From positions 220,169-284,168 of the forward strand of contig VXAY01007418.1 of the NCBI GenBank assembly GCA_013399855.1: a DNA stretch of 64,000 nt. Reading direction: 5' to 3'. Made by a program: the position numbers and the translations under genes. The notes beneath the pieces are model-generated. The model saw only the letters and a list, made by a program, of their open reading frames with translations, made no database searches and had not been told where the DNA came from. Of the stretch, positions 24,501 to 36,500 are shown piece by piece. The DNA is from Oxyruncus cristatus (taxonomy: Eukaryota; Chordata; Aves; Passeriformes; Cotingidae). Within the stretch, counting starts at the first letter, position 1. Every line of letters starts with the position of its first letter.

Positions 24501-27500
24501 GGTCAGGAGGGATGGCACTGCAGCAGCTGTGGGACCACACAACACTCGAGCACAAACAGAGCCTACATTTAAGTGCCCAGCAGGAGCCCCTCGTATCTCC
24601 CCTCCCCGTGCACAGGGCTAATTACACACTTGTAATCTCCCCAAATTGGTTCAGCAGTATCATGATACTGTGACACTTTTTGGTGTCAATATTATGAAAG
24701 AGTCAAAGGGACTTGCTTAAAAAAGTAAGAGGGAAGGAAATAACCCTTTCCCAGCCCTCTCTGCTTCAGGACATTTTGTGCTTTCCAGCAGTTTTCCTCT
24801 TCACTAAAAAGAGAAGGAAAAGAAGCTTAACAGTGGGACCCCATCCCACCCTTGCTGTGGGAGTAGTTTGATTACTCAGGATTCTCTTCCCCATTACTCT
24901 GTCCAAGTCCCAAATCCACACCTTTTTTTACCTGGATAAGTTAAACATAACACACCTCCCATCATACCAGAGCTCATTACACACAAAATCGGTAGTAACG
25001 GCCTAAAGGATTATTGTTTGCCTTCTCAGATCAGAAGAATTCCCACCATGGGTTCTGTTGGGATGACACACCAGGTATAAATACACCTGGATATCAGTTT
25101 GAGGGAAGGCCTTAAAGTATTTTTGAGCAGAGTCAGCACTAGAAGCAGACTGAGGGAAGAGGAGGAACTTAAAAGACCTGTTGTGCTTCTGAGGCATTGG
25201 GAAAAAACAGCTGCCAAGCTATCAGCCAGAGCTGCACCTTCAGCTTTGGCTACAAAGGTGTCTGCCAGCCAAAAAGCATCCAAGGAAAAGCTGAGCCAAA
25301 AGGCAGGAACAGCCCAGATCCCACTGCCAGGTCTGCGTGGTGGGCACACTTGTGAAACAGCAGAGGTGACAGAAACCTCTCCAGAAACACTCTCTGGTTG
25401 CCTGAGGTTTTGATGAAAGGGCAGGAGAAGGGATGAGGAAAAGTTTGTGGTTCCAGTGGAATATGGAAAAGAAGTGTTTCTCCTTCCTGACCAGCATCAA
25501 TTAGGTCTTGCCTGGGTTTAACTTGCAGCCAGCTGCTTTTAATTCAGAACTTCATTTCCTGTAGGCATTTTACTGCTGAGCAGAACAAAGCTCCTGCTCA
25601 GACGTGGCAGGAACGGGCTCTGCAAGGCAAAGGTTGGCTCTGCAGGGCCACAGAGAATTAAATGGCACAATAATTACATTTGGCCCTACAGTCAGTCCTG
25701 GGGTCTTAATTTAGATAAGCTGCTGCTGAAGTCAGAAACTTCTGCCCCAGAATAAATGAGTAAAGCCCCAGGGATGTGGCCACACTTAACCAGAGAGCAC
25801 AACCTACTGCTAATTTGATAACGAGATCAGCATTTTACTTACCTGTGAAGATGACAGTGTTCAAGCTGGATTTTCCCCACAACTCCATGAAGTGCACCAC
25901 GTCCCCAAACCTCAGAGAGGGATGCCCAGTGAACACAACACAGGGCTGCTTGAAGTCATTGCTGAAGTCCCCATGGATGCTGGGATAATGCTTCAATTTG
26001 TTTGTCTGAATGAGCTGAAATAAAAACAAAAACCCAGACATGACCAACCTTCCAGGCCTCTGTGCTTCAGTGTGTTTATTTACAAGAGATTACAAATACC
26101 CTACAATTTATTCCTAACTCATCACAGAGTCCCTTCCTGCATGGCCCTTTGACTTTCCAATGAATTTAGTCATGACTGTCCTAAATGTTATGAAAAGGAA
26201 GTCAGAGCATGGGGCCAGGTGCCTCCAAGTCCTTGCTCTCATTTCTTTGGTACCAGCAGTTGGTGACTGAGAGGAAACTCTGCAAACACTCCCTTGCTTC
26301 AAGTTTCCTGGAGTGAACAGAGAGCTCAGTTGCCAGATTCAAAATAAGCTCCTCTCTCCTCTTTGCCATGTCTGCAAAGAGCTCCAGGCACATGTTTAAC
26401 CTGCTTTTCTTCCATCACAGCAGTACCAGGCACATGTGCCTTCAGCAGAATGTTTACCACGAGCTTTGCTGGTCTAAAGGGTTCCCACAGAGTCAAATCT
26501 GCTGAAAAAGAACAGACTGACTTGCCCTTCCTTAACTCTCTCTGAAAATAGTGATAAAAATGAATTAAGAGCAAGAAGATGCCTTGCAAACAGTGCAATC
26601 AGCTCTGCAGGTGGAACAGATTTCTTTACTGAGATGAAGTTTATTTATCAAGGCACTTTTCAAAGAGTTTTGCTTTATTCCTCCTGCCACTGTTTTCTAA
26701 TCTGCAAAACAAGGTGCAACTTAAAAGCAATTTAATAAACCAGTCTGGGAAGCACTTTCAGGCAATATTCGGAAGTTTTTTTTCTTGGCAGGTTTATGCT
26801 TCCATCTCCAGCCTGAAAATAAGTGTAAATACAGTTTTCTTAAAAGCCATGTAATTTAACACAGGAAATCACACACTGAGCAACAGAGAACAGACACAGA
26901 GATAAAGAGCGGGAACGAGGGGAATGGGGCCTCCTTGGGGAGCCAGTGTTTAAAGGGGGTTGGACTGGTCATGGAATCCCAGAATGGTTTGGGTTGGAAA
27001 GGACCTTAAAGCTCATCCAGTTCCACCCCCTGCCATGGGCAGGGACACCTTCCACTATCTCAGGTTGCTCCAAGCCCCGTCCGACCTCGCCTTGGACACT
27101 TCCAGGGTGGGGAATCCACACCCTCTCTGGGCAACCTGTACCAGGGCCTCCCCACCCTCCCAGCCAACAATTCCTTCCCAATATCCCACCTAAACATTCC
27201 CTCCTTCAGCTTAAGGCCATTTCCTCTTCTTTTGTGTTATTTCTTACCATGGCAGATCTAACTCAGGATTATGTGCCTACTTGGAACTGAAGGGAAACTG
27301 AGACTTCTGATGCTTCTCGAAGTCTTCTATCAACTTATGCACCACAAAGCACTCCAGAACTTACGGTTATCACACCATTCTGTAGGTGGACACAGCCAGT
27401 GATTTCCATGGATCATGGAGGATGAAGAAAGGGGACTACACTTTGCTGCAGTTCACAAGTAATATCTGATTCCTGTTTAAACTTCAAGCGGGAGACTGGA

Positions 27501-30500
27501 ATAAAAAACCATCCAGCAACCGCTCTGGCAGTTGATATGCACTGAATCTCAAAAACATTCCTGCAATTAAGGCTGGTAAAGATTTCTGATTAACACATCT
27601 GGCAGGCAGGATTTAGAATCTAAACTTAGCTTCAGTAACACAAACTGCAGTTTAGCAGACAATGGGCCAACCAAATTTGAATCCATAAAATTCTGGCATT
27701 TAAATGAACTTGTAGGAAATGACCCCAAGAAGCTTTCCTGTGGTTTGGTTGCTTTTTTTGGGGGGGGGGGGGAAGACAAAAGTCTTAAAACTGAAGTTGC
27801 AAAAGCGGTTTAATTTGGGTAAACTGGGAGAAGGGGACAATTTGTACTTCAAATATTAAACGGGATATGTGACATTCCAGGGCACAAACTATGCCAGGGA
27901 CAGGCAGACAAGTGAAAGACATTTCTAGAGCCACCATTTATGTAACACCCTCCTGGATAATCACAAAGTGTTCTTCCTCTTTCACAGGCTCCTTCAAATG
28001 ATACATATTTGTGTGCAGCATTCAAAGCTTTGTGAAGATGTGAGAGCAGCACTCCATATACAAAAGCAGTAGTGAACAGCTTATTTCCCTGCTATACCTA
28101 CACAAATGTCCACTGCTTAGCAACATAAAAGCTGGATTCTCTTCAAAGCATTATGGAAGCTTCAAATCCTATCCTATCACTTTGGAAAAGAGACACGAGG
28201 TCTCTAATCCAGTTTTCAGGGCCTCAATGGGGATGATTTTTTTTTCTTTATCTTTTCTTTTTATCTCGAGAGATCTTTTATGATAAGTGCTGTGAAGCTC
28301 TGTAGTTTAGCCCCCAGTCTCTGGCTCTCATAGGTGGGCAGAGCAAGGGTGAAAGGCTGCAGAAACAACTTTGGAGATGCTCTGTCCACTCCAGTGATAA
28401 AGCAGCTGGTGGATTTTAGTGTCTACAGCAAAGTCTTCCCTAATTACCCCATCAAAAAATATACGAGGCTGAAACGCAGGACAGGCCCAACAAAATTTCA
28501 CGAGTCATGAAGGGGACTGAATTTGTAACGTTTTGTACAGGGTTTTTTGCATGTGCAGATGACATGGGGTGTGTGAGCACAACAGCCAAGGTCAGATCTC
28601 CAACTTGGGCCAAAAGCATTGAGCCAGCCAGGATTTCCACAAGCTGGAAACCAGGAGCAACACTCAGAGAGCATCTTTGTGCAGAAAGAACCACTGTTGA
28701 CTGAGAGCTTAAGAGACAGAGGCTGGTAAAGCACTGAATCAAGACTGAGAGCTGTGTTTTTTTCTGAAAATCCCAAATGGTTCTGCTTCCCTTTAAAGCT
28801 GTGGACTTGATTTACAGGGTCAGCAACTGCTGCTATAAACAGGATAAATCTCCAGAGCCTTTGTGTACCCTTTGTTGAAGTGAGCCAAAACACACTGCTA
28901 TTTACTCTGTGCGTGTGTGTGTGCTCTGTAGCCAGAATTTGGAACAGATGTGGTTCCTATCAGGGAATGATACAGTTATTATTTCACCTCCCTCACTCCC
29001 TCCATAAAATCAACACTAACAGGGGTCTAATTCTATCACAGAATATCCAGACTGGGAAAGGACCCACAAGGATCATTGAGTCGTTCAACTCCACTCTAAT
29101 AATTATTCATATTACAATTCTCTATGGAACTATAAAGCAAACTATAATACTATACAATCACCTGATTCCAGGTATTTATTGAAATGTTTTACACAGGAAC
29201 TGGTCTACGGAGGAGGGAATCAAAGCTGAGGAAGAAAAATGCTGGTATTTAAGACCACAGAATCAATATTACTCCCACTCTGGCTCATCTTTGAGTCAGA
29301 AAAAAAGGATTTTTTTTGTAGCCATTTCTCTTAGATGTTGCTCACAGAATCCTTAATAAGAGCACAGTAAATCCAAATTCTTTCTCCACTGGCAAATACT
29401 GATCAATATAAATTACCTCTCAAATTTTATTGTTGCAGACATTTACAGAAGTCTGGAGTCACTTATCTCAGAGCCTGAAATTGTCCGTGGAAAGATCGAC
29501 CAGAGAGGAAAAGGAGTGGTAGCTCCTCATTTTGCCTCGCTGGAACAATTCAGCCACTAATTTATAAAGTCAAAAAAGGATGGTGCAGAGGGTGCAATCC
29601 ATGGTTCCTGGTAAAATGGCCAGGGAGTGGCTAATTCCTGAGCTGTGCCTGTGTTAGGATGGGACATTCCCACGTGGAATTTGATAAAACACAAGTTGGT
29701 TCCACTTCTAAACAGAACAAATTACTGATCTGTGGGCCAGAGCATTTCATCAAGGCATTGTGGAGCTTAAATCTGAGGCTATTTAGACAGTGGATCCTTG
29801 GATATAACTGATACAGGGGCTTGGGAGTGAAAGCCCCCTCTCCCCAGCCTGCTGTATCCACAAACATTTGGGATCTCCAGTTTTTAACTTTGCAGCAACT
29901 TCCAACACTTTCCCAGTTTGAGCTCCTTCTCCTCCCTTCCCCATCACAGCAACTGCTGGTGAAAAACTGAGTTTCCACTTCTGTTCCAGCACAGGGGAGA
30001 GCCACTCACAGAGCCACCCATCCCTTCCCTAACTGGTCCTCCACTTTCCTGGCTTTCCTCCTGGGAAATGTCTGGCTGGAATGTACAGGAGTCCTGACCC
30101 ATATCCCAGGTCCCTCCAACAAGAGTCACAGCAACTCTTCCCTCAGAAATGCCTTTAAAAAAGAAGGTTTTTTTTTTTGGTTTGTGCACTGCTAAAGGGC
30201 TGCAGGTGGGACTTCATCAGCTTGTGCAAGAATCTGGGCACTCCATTCGGATTAATTTCAGCAGGAATTGATATACAAATCCATCCCTACAAACCTGAAG
30301 CACTTTAACCCACATTCCTTGCTCAGAGGGAAAGTATATTCCCTGCTCATTCAGACTGGACATTGGGAAACAAATTTCCACCTGGAAAACTGCGCCAGTG
30401 ACTGTGTAAGAGGAGATGGATGAGCACCTACTACTACATTAAAGTGGGACTAACGAGGAGGGAGAAGTGTTTTGGGTCCTCTGCAGAGCTGAACACGTGT

Positions 30501-33500
30501 CTGGTTTTATTCAGCACAGCAGAACAAGGAATGAGCTCAAAACATGCAACAGAAACCATAAACCTGGAAAATTTCCATGCAAAGAGAAGGAAAAAGCTTC
30601 AAACAACTCAGTGTAGAGAGCGAGGGGAAATAAAAATAGTAATTGTAGAGACAATGATGATGCTTTTATTTATCTTCTTGTGACAATAATAAAGGGATAG
30701 TTAAGTGAAATGCCAAATACAATCCCAGCTGATTAAAGGAAGTAATTATTCTGTTGTACTATGCTGGAACTCATTGCTGCAAGAGACCACAACAAGGATC
30801 TGGGGGAATTTTTGCCTTGTTTGCTTTTAAATCTTCCTGTTTATACAACTAAACAGGAACATCAAATTTCAGGACCAGCATTGTGCTGGGCTGGGCTTGT
30901 TCTGGAGATAATTAGAAACTTATTTCCTGGCCTGTCCTTCTCTGATGTATCATGCCAGGCACGTTATTAATGCTTCCTAAGAACTAAGAGACATGTCTGA
31001 GTAATTCCCTTATTTTCCTCCAACAACTGGGCAGTTAAAGCACATCCTTTCATGATGGGCAATTTCTGTGCAGGTTACACCGCGCAACCCACCATTACTT
31101 CCAGAAAAGTAAAGCAATTCCCCACTAACAACCTGTCCAGTGGAAACCATCACTCACTGTCTGCTTCTCATGCTCATTAAAAACCCCCCTGAAGTGCCAG
31201 TAGGCAAAGCTCCCGACTGGGAGGTTGTGGAGCCACAGGAAGAGTGGTTATATAGATGTTTTATATTGTGTGAGGTACACACACAGCGCCAGCTGCAAGA
31301 TTTTGCAGATTTAACAAGGAATCCAAGGCGTGTGCTGAGCAGTGGGGCCCTGCCATGGACATCTTGTGGATGGTCCCTGGAACAGGCACGTCCCTAAGCT
31401 GATCTGTGATCTCCTGCTGGAAGGCCCTTTCCTGCATAATCACCTTGATCTCCACATGAAGCACAGGGCAGTTTTTGCAAAGCTGTTTCAACACAATAAT
31501 ATGGTTAAAAATCTCATCATCAACAGGCCTCTGGAGAATATAAAACATCCTAAGCATGAGAGGACACCGTTATCACTCTATAAACACAAAGGCCCATCAT
31601 ATAAGATGGGTTAATTAATCCAGTCTGTGACAGCTGCATGTTTGGCTTCTCTTTTTCTGGATGGGTTTTCACTTCAATCTGCCAGTTCCAGAGCATACTG
31701 TGAACTAGAATATTGGGCTGTCAGTGAAAGCAATGACACTGTGGGACAACAAGGACACCCCAGAAAGCAGAGACGGAGGGGAAAAGAGTCCTGTACTCAG
31801 GGAGCAGCCCTTGGAATTGATTTATCAGTGGGAATAATTTTTTTTGGTTTGAAAATAAGTGGCGAACAGGTGGCTTGCCCTGTAGTCCACATTATTTCTG
31901 GTAACAGATTATACATAATTCACTGCACATCCTGCTTGAAATACGCTCAAGCATCTGGAAAGAGTGAGGGCTCCTGGTCAGATCCTACTTCCAGCAACGC
32001 CTTTGAGACACCTACAGATGATAGATATGACGGGTAATGGCAATTTCCAGAACAAATCCCCGGATGACACATTTCAGATGGAAAAAAACCAAACATGTCT
32101 GTAAAAGGATTTAATTTCTGGGCTCTTAAATCTGCAGTGACCACCCTGGACATCTCACGAAACAGTTTGGACCACAGGAGCTACAAGAGACAGTTTTCTG
32201 CATGCCCCAAATGGCTCACTGGAGTAGGATTTAGCTAAAATTATTTCTCAGTCCTGTTTCTTCTTTTCCCAACCTGCCTCTCGTTTACTTCAGAGGGAAA
32301 ACCGTTCCCAGTGGAGAATTTCCTTCCTTGATACGTGGGATACCTCTGAAGGCACGAGTTCCCCCACATTTCTTTAACGTCTGGTTGGCTAAAACTTCCC
32401 TTCAAACAATTCTTGTTTTGTTGCAGGGAAGATCCTCCAAAGCCAGGAATTTTATTCCTCCTTGCTTCACTGCAATGCTCAAGTAATTCCATTTAAAATT
32501 GCCAATGACAGCACCCCGTGCTACAAGCTTTAAGTTTTTATATAGAAACTCTCTTCCAAGGTACCATTTCTCCTGTAGCAAACATGCTGCCTGTTCCAGG
32601 GAGGCAGGAGCTGGGATGACTAAACTGTCTCTAGGAACAAGCTCTTAGTTTTAGGCTTTGAAATGAACTGCTTGGACACTGGGAATACTCGTGGTTGCAG
32701 TGGGATAAGAGCAAACATCCAGCCATGTGTACACGGATCACATTCTGAGGGGGAAGGAGTGAACCGTGTGTAAGTGAGATACTGAAATAAAGATGGGAAT
32801 CTTGGAGTTGAGGGAACACCATCATTCCTTCCTCCCCCACGCTCCCAAATTCATCACAGAAAGAAAAGGAAAAAGAAAACCCCTTGTGTGAATAACAACA
32901 CAAAACTTAAGGAGCTGTACAAGGGTTCACCCAAAAAACAACCACCACACGGGACTGTGATCCAGAAACTAAACAAGACCACAGGTTACTTACCTCAGCA
33001 TGGGGAAAAGGAGGTTCTGGAAGATACACCTTTGTTTGTTTGTTATGACACAGCCTGTAAAAGCAAAGGGAACCAGCTGGGTGAGAGGTGCAGAACATCC
33101 TGCAGCATCTGCTGCCATCTACTGACACACTTTTTTTTTGTTTTTTTGGAAAAAAAACACCGTGGGATTTCTGGCATCAGGTGCAAAATCACTGATTTGT
33201 TTTGTTGCTTCCAGTCTTTCTAGTTAGAGGATCAACACCCACATGGAACAACAACTCAATCACAGTGAGATCACGCAGAGAAGGTGCAAGACAGCTGAAG
33301 GTAATTCTGTACACGCTGTGTAACAGATCCTTTGCTGCTGAAACAAATCTGTAACTAAACATCCCCATTTCCCAGTCCAGACCTCAGCAGTTTTTGCAAA
33401 GCCAAATCATCTGTCCACAGAAACATTCCACTTGCCTCATCCCACTTCTCATCGGCGACTTGGTCCTTTGGTTCATTATAACCTAATTCTCCTTGTGCAT

Positions 33501-36500
33501 TTTATTTTTGCAGCTGCAATGTTGGTAAAAATGCCTCTCACCACGGCCCAGCACTCACAGGGACCTGCTATTTTACAACATTTATCTTTAAAACACAGAT
33601 ATTGAGAGCTATTGATGAGCTCTATCCAGATTCCTGATTTCATCCTGTTCCAGAAGCTAAAGGAAGCTGTTTGTCAGAGGTCCGGGTGACAATTACCTGC
33701 AGTGACACTGTCCTGGTGGCTTTTTCTGGGAAGCACTGCCTGCCTCATACTTTCAACTTTATTAAAAAGCAATAAGCCTGGGTCAAACTAATTTTTATAA
33801 AGTCTAAGAGGTATTAAGAGCAGGACATTTGACTCCAGCTGACTAAAGAGTAGAACTGAAGGCTGGAATCCCTGAATACCAAGCCCAGCTCTGACCCCAA
33901 ACCTCTGTTTTACAGATGGTTGTATCTCTGCCTCCATTCCATGTAAATTCACCAGATTTCAATCCCCTTGACAAATCTCTCAAGGGACCAAACCACATAA
34001 GATTTCCAGGGCCCCCAGACTTAAAATATCTGGAGAGGAAGAAAGGAAGGAGAAGCTGCCTAACTCTAATAATCCAGAGCATGTCTCCATTTTTAAGAAT
34101 TCGGAAAGAGTTCCGAGTGGTTGGGCTCTCCTCTCCAAGGCTCAGAATCACAGAGTGGTTGAGGGTGGAATGGACCTCTTGGGATCCAGCCCAAACCCCT
34201 GCTCAAGCATTCCCACGTACAGCAGATCATCCAGGACTGTGTCCAGCTGGGTTTTGGTGACTCCATAGGAAAGTCTCCATGCTCTCTCTGCACAGCCTGT
34301 TGCACTGTTCCACAGAATTGCAGAACCATGGAATGGTTTGGGTTGGAAGGGGCCTTAAAGCTCGTCTTGTTTCACCCCCCTGCCATGGGCAGGGACACTT
34401 TCCACTATCCCAGGTTGCTCCACCCTGGCCCTGGACACTTCCAGGGATCCAGGGGCAGCCACAGCTGCTCTGGGCAACCTGTGCCAGGGCCTCACCACCC
34501 TTTCAGTAAAGAATTCCTTCCCAATATCCCCCCTAACCCTGCCCTCTGGCAGTTTAAGCCATCACCCTGTTGGAATTTCACGTTTCAGTTTGCGCCTCTT
34601 GTTCTGCCAGTGGGTCCTGCTGAGGAGAGTTTGGTCCCTCATCCTTAGTTCCCCCCTTCAGGTGTTTCTACACATGGATAAGATCCCCCTGGGACTTCTG
34701 CTCTCCGGGCTCCTCACTTCTGTGTCCCCGTGCTGGCCTTGCTCCAGCAATCCCATATCCTTCTTGTACTGGAGACAGAACACTCTCCACGTGGCCTCAG
34801 TAGGGCTGAGCAGAGCAGGATGGATCCCCTCTCCTGACCCGAGTGCTCTGCCTCGTCCAGCCCAGGATACTCCCGCCTTTTTTTTTTTTTGCCATGAAAA
34901 TACACTGCTGGCTTAGCAAAATTAAGCCTGAAAAATCTATTTTGCTTATACAGGGACACCATGGTAGAGTTTTGGGGGGGATAAGACATGGAAACAGGCA
35001 CAGCTAAAACTCCCTCAAGTCAGCAACATCATTTGATCATCAGTGCAAGTACCAAAAAGCAGAGATTATTTGAGTTTGGACATTCTGTTGGAAATGATCC
35101 TTCCCTAATTATAGAACATCTACTTGGACACACACACACACATCCCGCACCGTGACTCCAGAAACGCCCCGAAAATTCTAATCAAGTGTAAATTAGAACA
35201 TGTCAGGCAGAGAGAACAATTTCCCAGGGCTGAGGGGGAGAAGGGGGGCTGGTGGAGCAGCCCCTGGACACCTACCACTCGGCAAAGATCTGGGAGAACT
35301 CCAGGGAGCTGTTGGCAACAGGTGAGATGAAATAAAAAGGGACATTGGAGAGCCCTGCAGAGTCAATGTACTGGTACAGGCACTCCAGCAGGTCGTAGAT
35401 CACTCCAGAGGGATAGCAGGGAACCAGCACGTTCCCTCCGTTCCGGACAGTCATCGCTGCGGGAGAGAAAAATGACGAAAATCAATTAACAGGGTTCAGA
35501 TTTAAACTTTTGAATACTTTAATCCACGTGTTACATAAAAAGAAGCACGAATCAGCAGAGCACATTATGAATTGAGATGAACGCTTCTGATCGTTAATTA
35601 CATTTATTTACTGCCTCCTCCAGGCTTAGAACTCCATCTACAGCCTGAACACGTGGAAAACTCCTGACAGGAGAGGGCGGCCTTGCACTGGCACAGGAGG
35701 ATAAATGAGGGACGCAAACCACGTCCCCACCCAAATAAACCCTGCTCCAGCTATTTGCTGTCCACCAGAGGGGAAGGACAGCAGCTCGCAGGTCTCAGCC
35801 AAAAGCACAACACATGGGGAACTGTTCTGTGCTCAGTTTTCAGAGGAAAGGCTGAAGATGTGGTTATTTCATACAGAAATGGGTGATGGAGTGTTTCCCC
35901 TTTTTAAAAACTAAATATTTCCCTCCTTTCCACATAACAAGAACAACTTAAAACTTGCAGGCAGCACGGGACTGGAAAAAAAATGAGGAAAAGGAAAAAG
36001 AAAAATAGGTTTACTCTGTAACTGAGCCAGATCTGAGCACGACAGCAAAAGCAAGCACTGAGCAAACAGCATGTTCCTTTGGCAGAAGGAATTACAAATT
36101 TCCCAGAATTTCTTTCTGGGAAAGGGGATATACTTTGTCCAGCTCACTGAGCAATTCCTGCCTCACCAGGATACCACCTGTGGATGTGGGATAAAGCCAC
36201 CTACAGCTGTTAACTGCAGTAACATCACGCATCGAACATTCCACAAAAAGCCGTGGAAGTGCCTGAAAACACAGATATTACATCCCAACATGGTCATTTC
36301 CCCGGCTTCAATTCCTTGACAAGCTCTGGGGGATGAATTTAGCATATTAAGGGTCTTTTTTCCCCACCTACATGCTCAGGGAAGATTTTTATGGCTGAGT
36401 GTTTGCAAGTTTTATGGAGTCTAGGGAACTTCAAAGACTCCAGTGGGATCTTTCCCATGTATTTAGGTGCTTTATTCCTTGTAGCAGTCAGTGCCGATGA

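Larger units (their letters stand above)
21005..25842 (-). other. INTS9 intron 12 (4.8 kb)
   Basis: Holds a short CR1 tail at 23693, repeat copy A (23772-23900), an AT-rich inverted-repeat spot near 23573-23622, a conserved-looking block at 21120-21330, and another at 24420-24720 with palindromes. No nested gene was recognised. Confidence 0.8.
26015..32993 (-). other. INTS9 intron 11 (7.0 kb)
   Basis: Contains CR1 fragments at 26969 and 29034, repeat copy B at 27740 with a G13 run, a short (GT)n near 28910, and otherwise unique sequence. No nested gene was recognised. Confidence 0.8.
33055..35275 (-). other. INTS9 intron 10 (2.2 kb)
   Basis: Holds the nested CR1 pair at 34143-34880, a T13 run at 34878 and (AC)7 near 35128. 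The rest is unique. Confidence 0.8.
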
